Assembly (NCBI GenBank): GCA_963798805.1 | Contig: CAWCVC010000010.1 | Location: 248,001 to 312,000 of the forward strand | Source of the DNA: CAVZCK01 sp963798805 | GTDB lineage: Bacteria > Pseudomonadota > Alphaproteobacteria > Rhizobiales > Rhodomicrobiaceae | Direction: 5' to 3' | Length of the DNA: 64,000 nucleotides | Shown here: piece by piece, positions 1 to 7,884 of the stretch | Position numbering within the stretch: position 1 is the stretch's first letter | How the letters are laid out: each line of letters begins with the position of its first letter | Notes under the pieces: generated by a model | What the model saw: the letters and a program-made list of their open reading frames with translations, nothing else | What the model was told of the DNA's origin: nothing | Database searches by the model: none | Made by a program: the position numbers and the translations under genes

Positions 1-295
1 GCCGCGGCACGACCAGCGTCAGCGGTCCTGGCCAGAACCCCTCGGCCAAACGGCGCGCGTCGTCACTGAAAACGCCCAGCGCCTCGGCTTCGTCCTGGCT
101 CGCCACATGCACGATCAGCGGGTTGAAGCGCGGGCGGCCCTTGGCCTCGAAAATCCGCGCCACCGCCTCGCCGTCCGACGCATTGGCGCCGAGCCCGTAA
201 ACCGTCTCCGTCGGAAAGGCAACAAGGCCGCCCGCGCGGATGATCCGTGCCGCTTCTTCGATCGTCTCAGGCGAAATCTTTGCGGGAACAGACAT
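1..295 (-). CDS. tsaC: L-threonylcarbamoyladenylate synthase (Sua5/YrdC/TsaC), N-terminal part
   Basis: The gene runs off the left edge, so only about 98 N-terminal residues are visible. They start MSVPAKISPETIEEAARII and contain the family hallmark FPTETVYGLGANAS followed by KGRPRFNPLIVH. This is the dRNA- and ATP-binding KxR...S/N core region of YrdC-fold proteins. The enzyme makes threonylcarbamoyl-AMP from threonine, bicarbonate and ATP, for t6A37 modification of ANN-decoding tRNAs in the cytoplasm. The missing 3' part decides whether it is the short TsaC or the longer Sua5 form. The gene is divergent from the acyl-CoA dehydrogenase gene, with about 140 bp between the two starts. Confidence 0.9.
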   Translation of the reverse strand, partial: MSVPAKISPETIEEAARIIRAGGLVAFPTETVYGLGANASDGEAVARIFEAKGRPRFNPLIVHVASQDEAEALGVFSDDARRLAEGFWPGPLTLVVPR

Positions 296-435
296 TTTCG
301 GCAGCGGCTCGATCCGGTCTTCCGCCCCGTACCGGGCGTCAGAACCTCTCCTTGCGGTTAAGAGCGTTCCCTATACATTATAGGTTTAACGAAAGCTGCC
401 GCAAATCGGGCGGCGTCGGTTTGCCTGGAGGAAGC

Positions 436-2217
436 ATGGCCTATAAGGCGCCCGTCTCAGACATCTTGTTCACGCTCAACCACATCGCCGGTTTTTCCCG
501 CCTTGTCGAGGACGGTCTGTTCGGCGATCTCGACACCACCACCGTCGAGGCGATCCTGGAAGAGGCGGGCAAATTCGCCAGCGAGGAACTGGCGCCCCTC
601 AACCGCATCGGCGACGAGCACGGCGCGAGGCTGAAGGACGGCGAGGTGGTCCTCCCCCCGGGCTGGAAGGAAGCCTACCGCAAATTCTGGGAAGGCGGCT
701 GGAACGCCCTGCCCTCGCCCCAAGCCTATGGCGGCCAGGGTCTGCCGGTCGCGCTGGCGATGGCGGTCAGCGAGATGTGGAACGGCGCCAATATGGCGTT
801 CGGGCTCAATCCGCTCCTGACCCAGGCCGGCGTTGAAGCGCTGTCGAAATATGGCTCGGAGGCGCTCAAGAGCAAATATCTGCCCAAGATGGTCTCGGGC
901 GAGTGGACCGGCTCCATGCAGCTCACCGAGCCCCATGCCGGCTCCGACCTGCGCTTCCTGAAGACGCGCGCCGTGCCGCAGGGCGACGGCAGCTTCCGCA
1001 TCACCGGCACCAAAATCTTCATCACCTTTGGCGAGCATTCGCTCACCGACAACATCGTTCACATCGTGCTTGCCCGCCTGCCCGACGCGCCGGAAGGCAC
1101 CAAGGGCATCTCGATGTTCCTGATCCCAAAATTCCTGGTCAATGACGATGGCTCGCTCGGCGCGCGCAACGACGTCCGCTGCGCCAAGCTGGAGCGAAAG
1201 CTCGGCATTCACGGCTCACCGACCTGCGTGCTCAATTACGGCGATGAGGACGGCGCCATCGGCTGGCTAGTCGGCGAGCCGCATCGTGGCCTCTATTATA
1301 TGTTCACGATGATGAACCAGGCGCGGCTCGGCGTCGGCGTGCAGGGCGTCGGCGTTGCCGAACACGCCTTCCAGGACGCGCTGGCCTATGCCCGCGAGCG
1401 CAAGCAGGGCAGCGAGAGCGACACGCCGCCTGGCGAGATGACGCCGATCATCAACCACCCGGATGTGCGCCGGATGCTGCTGTCGATGAAGGCGAAGATC
1501 GCGGCGGCCCGCGCCATCTGCTCGATGAACGCCGTCGCCATCGACCTCGCCCATCACGGTCGTGACGATGCCACCCGCGCCAGGGCCGAGGCCCTCGCGG
1601 CGTTGCTGACGCCAGTGTCGAAATCCTACGGCTCCGATATTGCGGTCGAGGTCGCCTCCGAAGCGGTACAGGTTCATGGCGGCATGGGCTTCATCGAGGA
1701 AACGGGCGTCGCCCAGCATTACCGCGATGCGCGCATCGCGCCGATCTATGAAGGCACCAACGGCCTCCAGGCGCTCGATCTCGTCAGCCGCAAGCTGCCC
1801 CTCAACAATGGCGAGACCGTCCGCCAATTCATCGCGGATCTGGACGAGACCGTGCGCGAGGTGAAGGCCTCCAATGAGCCGGCTTTCGGCGCGACGGGCG
1901 AATGTCTCGCCGACAGCCTCGCCGATCTCGGCGAGACGACCGAGTGGCTGCAGTGCAAGCTGGCTGAGGCGCCAAAAGCGGCGTTCGCCGCCGCTACGCC
2001 ATATGGGCGGCTGTTCGCCAATACGGCGGGCGGCGTGTTCCTGGCACGCGGCGCCCTTGCCGCAGCACGAGGCGCGAACGGCTCGCAGGAGGCGCAAATC
2101 GCCGTCGCCCGGCACTTTGCCGAAACCCAGGCGCCGCTGACGAACGGCCTCAAGCGCGTCGTCTATAACGCCCATGAAACGGTGCTCGGGCCGACCGCCG
2201 ATGCCGCGCTCGCCTAG
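436..2217 (+). CDS. Acyl-CoA dehydrogenase, long (about 590 aa) AcdA/DmdC-like type
   Basis: This 593-residue FAD enzyme would catalyse alpha,beta-dehydrogenation of an acyl-CoA, passing electrons to ETF. The start ATG at 436 follows GGAGGAAGC. ACAD signatures are visible: QLTEPHAGSDL (about residues 159-169) in the FAD/substrate region, the QVHGGMGFIEE motif (about 412) and IAPIYEGTNG (about 434-443), whose Glu is the expected catalytic base. The extra 150 or so residues at the C terminus distinguish this type from the 380-residue classical ACADs; it is shared with 3-methylmercaptopropionyl-CoA dehydrogenase-like proteins. The substrate cannot be read from sequence. An SDR gene follows 34 bp downstream on the same strand, suggesting co-transcription in lipid or organic-acid breakdown. 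Confidence 0.93.
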   Translation: MAYKAPVSDILFTLNHIAGFSRLVEDGLFGDLDTTTVEAILEEAGKFASEELAPLNRIGDEHGARLKDGEVVLPPGWKEAYRKFWEGGWNALPSPQAYGGQGLPVALAMAVSEMWNGANMAFGLNPLLTQAGVEALSKYGSEALKSKYLPKMVSGEWTGSMQLTEPHAGSDLRFLKTRAVPQGDGSFRITGTKIFITFGEHSLTDNIVHIVLARLPDAPEGTKGISMFLIPKFLVNDDGSLGARNDVRCAKLERKLGIHGSPTCVLNYGDEDGAIGWLVGEPHRGLYYMFTMMNQARLGVGVQGVGVAEHAFQDALAYARERKQGSESDTPPGEMTPIINHPDVRRMLLSMKAKIAAARAICSMNAVAIDLAHHGRDDATRARAEALAALLTPVSKSYGSDIAVEVASEAVQVHGGMGFIEETGVAQHYRDARIAPIYEGTNGLQALDLVSRKLPLNNGETVRQFIADLDETVREVKASNEPAFGATGECLADSLADLGETTEWLQCKLAEAPKAAFAAATPYGRLFANTAGGVFLARGALAAARGANGSQEAQIAVARHFAETQAPLTNGLKRVVYNAHETVLGPTADAALA

Positions 2218-2251
2218 CTGATCCGGCCGCCAGAGAGAGAACGCAGGACGC

Positions 2252-3118
2252 ATGGACACGCTCAAAGGGAAGACGCTCTTCATCACCGGCGGCAGCCGCG
2301 GCATCGGCCTTGCCATCGGCCTTCGCGCTGCACAGGACGGCGCCAATGTCGCCATTGCCGCCAAGACCGCGGAGCCGCATCCCAAACTCGAAGGCACGAT
2401 CTACACGGCCGCCGAGGAAATCGAGAAGGCGGGCGGCAAAGCGCTGCCGATCGTCTGCGACATCCGCCATGAGGAGCAGGTCGCCGCGGCGGTCGAGAAG
2501 ACCGTTCAGATCTTCGGCGGTGTCGACATCTGCGTCAACAATGCCAGTGCGATCTCTCTCACTCCGACCACGGCAACAGACATGAAGCGCTTTGATCTGA
2601 TGCACCAGATCAACACGCGCGGCACGTTTCTCACTTCCAAGCTCTGCATCCCGCATCTGGCGAAGGCGGCGAACCCGCATATTCTGATGCTGTCGCCGCC
2701 GCTCGACATGAAGGCGAAATGGTTCGCCCGCCATGTCGCCTATTCCCTCGCCAAATATGGCATGAGCCTGTGCGTGCTCGGCATGGCCGAGGAGCTTAAG
2801 CCGCAAGGGATTGCCGTCAACGCGCTCTGGCCGCGCACCACCATCGCCACTGCGGCGGTCAACAATCTGCTCGGCGGCGAGACGCTGATGCGGGCGAGCC
2901 GGACGCCGGAGATTATCGCGGACGCCGCGCATCTGATTTTCACCAAGCCGTCGCGCGAATTCACCGGCAATTTCTGCATCGACGACACGCTGCTCGCTGC
3001 CAACGGCGTCACCGATTTCGACCACTACCGGGTCGATCCGAAAATGGATCTGGCACCGGATTTCTTCGTTCCTGAAGATAGCGTGGCGCCGGTCAGCCTG
3101 AAGGCGGTCGCCAGCTGA
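2252..3118 (+). CDS. Short-chain dehydrogenase/reductase, HSDL2-like
   Basis: The protein has 288 residues and a Rossmann fold. The cofactor motif TGGSRGIGLAIG lies at about residues 11-22, the structural NNASA motif at about 92-96, and the catalytic YSLAK (Tyr about 165, Lys about 169) is intact. The length and the sequence around AAKTAEPHPKLEGTIYTAAEEIEKAGG match the hydroxysteroid-dehydrogenase-like 2 type found beside acyl-CoA dehydrogenases. It presumably reduces or oxidises a carbonyl or hydroxyl intermediate with NAD(P)H. GAGAGAACG precedes the ATG. It sits directly behind the acyl-CoA dehydrogenase gene, so a shared catabolic role is likely but the substrate is unknown. Confidence 0.9.
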   Translation: MDTLKGKTLFITGGSRGIGLAIGLRAAQDGANVAIAAKTAEPHPKLEGTIYTAAEEIEKAGGKALPIVCDIRHEEQVAAAVEKTVQIFGGVDICVNNASAISLTPTTATDMKRFDLMHQINTRGTFLTSKLCIPHLAKAANPHILMLSPPLDMKAKWFARHVAYSLAKYGMSLCVLGMAEELKPQGIAVNALWPRTTIATAAVNNLLGGETLMRASRTPEIIADAAHLIFTKPSREFTGNFCIDDTLLAANGVTDFDHYRVDPKMDLAPDFFVPEDSVAPVSLKAVAS

Positions 3119-3189
3119 GCAGCGCAGGCGGCGCTGGCCGCGCAGAGCCGTCGCCTTGCCGAATCGACATAACAGTGATCAATTTCCCC

Positions 3190-4125
3190 ATGGCAACCTT
3201 GTATCTGACGCACCCTTCCTTCCTCGAGCACGACACCGGCTGGGGCCATCCCGAGCGAGCCGACCGGATGCGTGCGATCGAGAAGGCCCTCAGCCACGAG
3301 ATCTTCGCGCCTCTGGTCCGCGAGCAGGCGCCGAGCGCCGAGGACAGCGTCATTGCCCGCGTTCATCCGCAGGCCTATATCGACGCGATCCGGCAGACGG
3401 CGCCGCAGACCGGCTCGGTTCACATCGACGGCGATACCCTGATGTCGCCCGGCACGCTGAACGCCATTTATCATGGCGCCGGCGCAGCCGTCCGCGCCAC
3501 CGATGCGGTCATGAGCGGCGAGTTCAAGAACGCCTTTTGCGGCGTGCGTCCGCCCGGCCATCACGCAGAGCCGACCCGCGCCATGGGCTTCTGCTTCTTC
3601 AATAATGTCGCGATCGCCGCCCGGCACGCCCGCGTCCAGCACGGGGCCGAGCGCGTCGCCGTGGTCGATTTCGACGTCCATCACGGCAACGGCACCCAGG
3701 CCGCCTTCTGGTCCGACCGAAGTCTGCTCTATGCCTCGACCCACGAAATGCCGCTCTATCCGGGAAGCGGCCGCTCGACGGAAACGGGGGTTGCAAACAA
3801 TATCGTCAATGCGCCGCTGCGCGCCGGCGATGAGGGAGAGCAGTTCCGTGAGGCGTTCCGCGCCCGCATCTTGCCGGCGCTGGCCAATTTCGCGCCAGAC
3901 CTCCTGATCATCTCGGCCGGATTTGACGCCCATCGCGACGATCCGCTCGCCAATATCTGCCTTGTCGAGGACGATTACGGCTGGGTAACCTCCGAGCTGA
4001 TCGATATTGCGGAGAAGTACGCGCAAGGGCGCATCGTCTCGGTGCTGGAAGGCGGCTATAACCTGACAGCGCTGGCGCGCTCGGCCGCCGTTCATCTGAA
4101 TGCGCTCATGCAGGCGGCCAGGTGA
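3190..4125 (+). CDS. Histone deacetylase-family amidohydrolase (AcuC/acetylpolyamine type)
   Basis: This is a 311-residue arginase-fold zinc amidohydrolase. I chose ATG 3190 (MATLYLTHPSFLEHD) over the in-frame ATG at 3175 because family members begin close to this beta strand. The active-site set is complete: RPPGHHAEP with the paired His (about 116-122), DFDVHHGNG with Asp and His zinc ligands (about 160-168), SAGFDAHRDDPLA with the third Asp (about 243) and LEGGYNL near the end. Bacterial members deacetylate acetylpolyamines, acetyl-lysine or other N-acyl groups, and the substrate here is not evident. xseB and dxs follow; this order is common in related genomes. Confidence 0.92.
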   Translation: MATLYLTHPSFLEHDTGWGHPERADRMRAIEKALSHEIFAPLVREQAPSAEDSVIARVHPQAYIDAIRQTAPQTGSVHIDGDTLMSPGTLNAIYHGAGAAVRATDAVMSGEFKNAFCGVRPPGHHAEPTRAMGFCFFNNVAIAARHARVQHGAERVAVVDFDVHHGNGTQAAFWSDRSLLYASTHEMPLYPGSGRSTETGVANNIVNAPLRAGDEGEQFREAFRARILPALANFAPDLLIISAGFDAHRDDPLANICLVEDDYGWVTSELIDIAEKYAQGRIVSVLEGGYNLTALARSAAVHLNALMQAAR

Positions 4126-4162
4126 GGCGAACGGCCCGAAAACAAAACACCAAGGATCGAGA

Positions 4163-4417
4163 ATGGCAAAGCCATCCAACAATGAAGACATTCAGGCTAT
4201 GACCTTCGAGCAAGCGCTCAAAGAGCTTGAGCAGATCGTCGGCAAGCTCGAACGCGGCGATGTGGAGCTCGAGCCGTCGATCGCGCTTTATGAGCGCGGC
4301 GAGGCGCTGAAAGCGCATTGCGAGCAGCTTCTGCGCCGTATCGAGGCCAAGGTGGAGAAGATCACGCTCGACGCGCAAGGGACGCCGAATGGCAGCGCCC
4401 CGCTCGATGCCGGCTAG
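4163..4417 (+). CDS. xseB: Exodeoxyribonuclease VII small subunit
   Basis: The 84-residue helical protein carries the XseB signature MTFEQALKELEQIVGKLE followed by LEPSIALYERGEALKAHCE. It binds the XseA large subunit to form exonuclease VII, which degrades single-stranded DNA from both ends. The large subunit is not in this window. The ATG at 4163 follows GGATCGAGA. The stop codon TAG is part of the CTAG that opens the hairpin element at 4414, so the last codon coincides with the repeat boundary. Confidence 0.95.
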   Translation: MAKPSNNEDIQAMTFEQALKELEQIVGKLERGDVELEPSIALYERGEALKAHCEQLLRRIEAKVEKITLDAQGTPNGSAPLDAG

Positions 4418-4492
4418 TGTGGTGATCGGGAAGTCCCCTACATTGTTTCAGCATACGCTCTTAGGGGACTTCCCGATCTCAAACCACACTAG
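4414..4492. repeat. CTAG-bounded hairpin element (copy 1)
   Basis: The ends CTAGTGTGGT and ACCACACTAG pair, and inside them GATCGGGAAGTCCCCTA pairs with TAGGGGACTTCCCGATC around a loop of about 20 nt. The left CTAG supplies the xseB stop codon. As a transcript this would fold into a very stable stem-loop, so it may also act as a transcription stop behind xseB. It belongs to the family discussed in the findings. Confidence 0.85.
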
Positions 4493-4564
4493 TGGTTCTT
4501 ATGACTGAAACATTTGCAAATGAGGGTGCTGCACGGGGATGCAAATGTTTCAGTCGACCACTAC
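4489..4564. repeat. CTAG-bounded hairpin element (copy 2)
   Basis: It starts with the same CTAG that ends copy 1 and closes with CGACCACTAC. The inner arms GACTGAAACATTTGCA and TGCAAATGTTTCAGTC pair perfectly. The stem is unrelated to that of copy 1 although the outer TAGTGGT/ACCACTA arms are shared. Confidence 0.85.
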
Positions 4565-4577
4565 CAAACTATTTTTG

Positions 4578-4656
4578 CTGGTGTTCCTTATGAATCCGAA
4601 GTTCGCTGCGGAGCAAGTTGCAGAATGAGGCGAACTTCGGATTCGAAGACACCAGT
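4578..4656. repeat. Hairpin element with CTGGTG/CACCAG ends (copy 3)
   Basis: The outer arms CTGGTGTTC and GACACCAG enclose the inner arms GAATCCGAAGTTCGC and GCGAACTTCGGATTC. It lies 13 bp after copy 2 and has a degenerate end (CTGG instead of CTAG). The inner arms contain GAATC and GATTC, both CcrM-type GANTC sites. The three elements fill most of the xseB-dxs gap. Confidence 0.8.
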
Positions 4657-4787
4657 GACATTTCGTCTCATCATTGCTGATATTCCACCGCCTCCGGGCA
4701 CAAATCCGATGATTTTGCGTTTATCATCCGGTCGATAACTACATCTTGCCGCCTGACCGGCGGTGCTGCACGCGAGGTGAAGGGGCC

Positions 4788-6710
4788 GTGACAAACGCCA
4801 CCAGGACGCCGCTGCTCGATCAAATCCACACACCTTCCGATCTTCGCAAATTCAATGAACGAGACCTCCGCCAGATCGCAGACGAGCTAAGGCGCGAGAC
4901 GATCGACGCCGTGTCGGTCACGGGCGGTCATCTCGGCGCCGGGCTCGGCGTGGTCGAGCTGACGGTCGCGCTGCACTATCTCTTCGACACGCCCCACGAC
5001 AGGCTGATCTGGGATGTCGGCCATCAATGCTATCCGCATAAGATCATCACCGGCCGGCGCGACCGCATCCGCACGCTGCGCCAGGGCGGCGGTCTCTCCG
5101 GCTTTACCAAACGTGCCGAAAGTGAATATGACCCCTTCGGCGCAGCTCATTCCTCGACCTCGATCTCTTCCGCCCTCGGCATGGCGGTGGCGCGCGATCT
5201 CGATCGCAAGCGCCACAATGTCGTTGCCGTGATCGGCGACGGCGCCATGAGCGCCGGCATGGCCTATGAGGCTATGAACAATGCCGGCGCGATGGACAAG
5301 CGGCTGATCGTCATCCTCAACGACAACGATATGTCGATTGCGCCGCCGGTGGGCGCACTCAGCGCCTATCTGGCGCGGATCAACACCAGCCACACCTATC
5401 TGCGCATCCGCGATTTCATGAAGCAGCTTGCCAAGGCGCTGCCGAAGCATTGGGAGCGCCGGGCGGGCCGCGTCGAGGAATATACGCGCAACTTCTGGTC
5501 CGGAGGGCTCCTGTTCGAGGAGCTGGGCTTCTACTATGTCGGCCCGGTCGACGGCCATAATCTCGACCATCTGATTCCGGTCCTGCGCAACGTGCGCGAC
5601 GCCGATGTCGGACCGGTCCTTGTCCATGTCGTGACGCAGAAGGGCAAGGGCTACGAGCCTGCGGAGAAGTCCGCCGACAAATATCACGGCGTGTCCAAAT
5701 TCAACGTCATTACCGGCGCCCAGGCCGTCTCCAAACCCAACGCGCCGAGCTACACCAAGGTCTTCGCGCAGAGCCTCGTTCAGGAAGCCCGCAAGGACGA
5801 CAAGATCGTCGCCGTCACCGCCGCGATGCCGGCCGGCACGGGGCTCGACCTGTTCGGCAAGGAATTTCCGGAGCGCTGTTTCGATGTCGGCATCGCCGAG
5901 CAGCACGCGGTGACCTTCTCCGCCGGTCTGGCGACCGAAGGATACAAACCTTTCGCCGCCATCTATTCGACCTTTCTGCAGCGCGCCTACGACCAGGTCG
6001 TGCATGACGTCGCAATTCAGCGGCTGCCGGTGCGCTTCGCCATCGACCGCGCTGGGCTTGTCGGGGCGGACGGGCCCACTCACGCGGGGGCTTTCGATGT
6101 CGCTTATCTTTCCTGCCTGCCGGGCTTCGTGGTCATGGCCGCGGCCGATGAGGCCGAGCTGAAGCATATGGTGGCGACCGCCGCCGCCATCGACGACCGG
6201 CCTTGCGCCTTTCGCTATCCGCGAGGCGAGGGCCAGGGCGTCGATATGCCGGAAGAAGGTCAGCCGCTCGAGATCGGCAAGGGGCGGATCCTGCGCGAAG
6301 GCTCCACAGTCGCGCTTCTTTCGCTGGGCACGCGGCTTGGCGAATGTCTCCTCGCCTGCGAGCAGCTTTCAGCGCGCGGGCTTTCGACGACCGTCGCCGA
6401 TGCGCGCTTCGCCAAGCCGCTCGATCACGATCTGATCCGCCGACTGGTCCGCACTCATGAGGTGGTGGTGATTATTGAGGAAGGCGCGGCAGGCGGCTTC
6501 GGCGCCCATGTGCTGCATTTCCTCGCGGTCGAAGGGCTGCTCGACAGCGGTCTGAAGATCCGGACGATGTGCCTGCCTGATCGCTTCGTCGATCAGGACA
6601 ACCCCGAGCGGATGTATGAAGCCGCCGGGCTTGATGCCGCGGGGATCGTGAGCACGGTGTTTTCGGCTCTGTCGCGGACATTACGCGTCGAGGCCGATCT
6701 TAATCGCTGA
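4788..6710 (+). CDS. dxs: 1-deoxy-D-xylulose-5-phosphate synthase
   Basis: This 640-residue thiamine-diphosphate enzyme condenses pyruvate and glyceraldehyde 3-phosphate, the first step of the MEP isoprenoid pathway. The start is GTG 4788, preceded by GAGGTGAAGGGG; upstream in-frame ATG 4746 would add residues unlike the family. Visible marks are WDVGHQCYPHKI, the ThDP-binding GDGAMSAGMAYEAMN (about 150-165), GIAEQHAVTFSAGLA with the catalytic Glu (about 369), and DRAGLVGADGPTHAG. The transketolase C-terminal domain is complete. Isoprenoid supply ties in with the ubiquinone genes ubiB and ubiE further along. Confidence 0.97.
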   Translation: MTNATRTPLLDQIHTPSDLRKFNERDLRQIADELRRETIDAVSVTGGHLGAGLGVVELTVALHYLFDTPHDRLIWDVGHQCYPHKIITGRRDRIRTLRQGGGLSGFTKRAESEYDPFGAAHSSTSISSALGMAVARDLDRKRHNVVAVIGDGAMSAGMAYEAMNNAGAMDKRLIVILNDNDMSIAPPVGALSAYLARINTSHTYLRIRDFMKQLAKALPKHWERRAGRVEEYTRNFWSGGLLFEELGFYYVGPVDGHNLDHLIPVLRNVRDADVGPVLVHVVTQKGKGYEPAEKSADKYHGVSKFNVITGAQAVSKPNAPSYTKVFAQSLVQEARKDDKIVAVTAAMPAGTGLDLFGKEFPERCFDVGIAEQHAVTFSAGLATEGYKPFAAIYSTFLQRAYDQVVHDVAIQRLPVRFAIDRAGLVGADGPTHAGAFDVAYLSCLPGFVVMAAADEAELKHMVATAAAIDDRPCAFRYPRGEGQGVDMPEEGQPLEIGKGRILREGSTVALLSLGTRLGECLLACEQLSARGLSTTVADARFAKPLDHDLIRRLVRTHEVVVIIEEGAAGGFGAHVLHFLAVEGLLDSGLKIRTMCLPDRFVDQDNPERMYEAAGLDAAGIVSTVFSALSRTLRVEADLNR

Positions 6711-6792
6711 GTGAACGCTGTTCTCTCAACACAAAGCACCCGGCCGGGGGAGACCGAGCGCCTGACGGATGTCCGCCGTCCTGATATGCCGC

Positions 6793-7221
6793 CTAGTTGC
6801 GGCTGACCCAATGGCCGTTCTGCGGCGCCGACTGATAGTTGGAGTTCGAGAACGTACCGGCGAAGGTCGGGTCGAACTCATGATAATTGCAGGTGATTTC
6901 CTCACCCTGATGAATATCACGGATGGCGTAGCCCTTGCTGAACTGTGTGAAATCCGTGTTTGGCTGCCCGGTATGGTTCATGAACCGGCCATTATCCAGC
7001 TCAACGACCAGGAGATCGTCTCTCTCTAGATGAGGGAACGAATATTTCTCGACAAACTCCCTGATATGGGCTGGGAAGTCCTCAATGTCGCTCCGGGAGA
7101 AGGTGGCGACGAATTTGGGGTTGAGCTGCCAGATCAGCGTACCCGAAGGAATGAACTCTTCTGCGTATACGCCCAGACCTTCGATCGTGCTGGGAGCAAC
7201 GTAGGTGCGGACAAGCATCAT
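6793..7221 (-). CDS. SET-domain protein (putative protein-lysine methyltransferase)
   Basis: The 142-residue protein is essentially a bare SET domain without pre- or post-SET regions. Conserved blocks are EGLGVYAEEFIPSGTLIW (about 14-31), GRFMNHTGQPNTDF with the NH motif (about 78-91) and GEEITCNYHEFD with the catalytic-type Tyr (about 105-116). The family transfers methyl groups from S-adenosylmethionine to lysine; targets of small bacterial SET proteins are mostly unknown. Two ATGs stand in a row at the start (7221 and 7218). It converges with dxs, and the gap upstream of it is about 660 bp. Confidence 0.85.
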   Translation of the reverse strand: MMLVRTYVAPSTIEGLGVYAEEFIPSGTLIWQLNPKFVATFSRSDIEDFPAHIREFVEKYSFPHLERDDLLVVELDNGRFMNHTGQPNTDFTQFSKGYAIRDIHQGEEITCNYHEFDPTFAGTFSNSNYQSAPQNGHWVSRN

Positions 7222-7884
7222 TGTCTAGTCGTTCCTCATGAGGGTTCGGGGGTGGGTTCAAGAGGTTCAGCGGACATTGTCATCCTTTTTTGCGATATGC
7301 ATTCGATACTGATATTCGTGACATCACTCCAACGCCGTATGAATAAATTTGACTTAAACATTTCTTCTCATCATAAACTTTCAGTTCTCCTATGCTGAAT
7401 TGACCAGCATGATTGCCTAACGGAAACTGATCTTTTGCGTTCTCAGTGTAAGCCGATTTTGCAAAATGATCACCGCTATTCCGTTGAATGGCTTATGTAA
7501 AGCGAAAAATCGATATCCACAGTGGCTAACCTTGTGACGGCGAAACGACCCGCTTTGCGAGCCGCCCCACTTATGCGCGGCGGGATAAACAGCCGATGAC
7601 GGGGATCGTTCGATAACGGGCTTCGGAGCGCGGGGTGCAGACAGGAGCAGAGCCAACCCAAGCTTATTTTTCGAAAATTCGTCCCAATAGTTTGCGATGC
7701 AATAAACCCTCCGTACAGGCTCGCGCTTTTGCCGCTAGCTATCAGCAATCCTTATACTTTTGAATTATCATTGGTGCTGCGTGTTCCGGACTTGACTATT
7801 GCGCCGCACAAAATGCTGCCGCATACTTGACTCGAGCGGTTGCATACAATCGCGCCGCTCAGCGCCTCGGGAGGGCGCTAGACG
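7222..7884. other. Gene-free 0.66 kb interval between the SET gene and phaZ
   Basis: This stretch is visibly richer in A and T than its surroundings, especially 7290-7480. It should hold the divergent promoters of the SET gene and phaZ. I see no RNA gene, no convincing ORF and no member of the CTAG repeat family. A single ATATCCACAGTGG near 7510 resembles half of a DnaA box but stands alone. Confidence 0.5.

Noticed and set aside
4414..4492. Hairpin copy 1 as an ordinary Rho-independent terminator of xseB
   Set aside because: The stem is strong but is not followed by a T run, and the same end design recurs at many loci. It may still stop transcription.
4414..4656. CRISPR array
   Set aside because: The repeats are individual palindromes with different stems and no regular repeat-spacer structure. 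No cas genes are present in the window.
7500..7520. ATATCCACAG as a DnaA box
   Set aside because: A single partial match far from dnaA, without neighbours; expected by chance.
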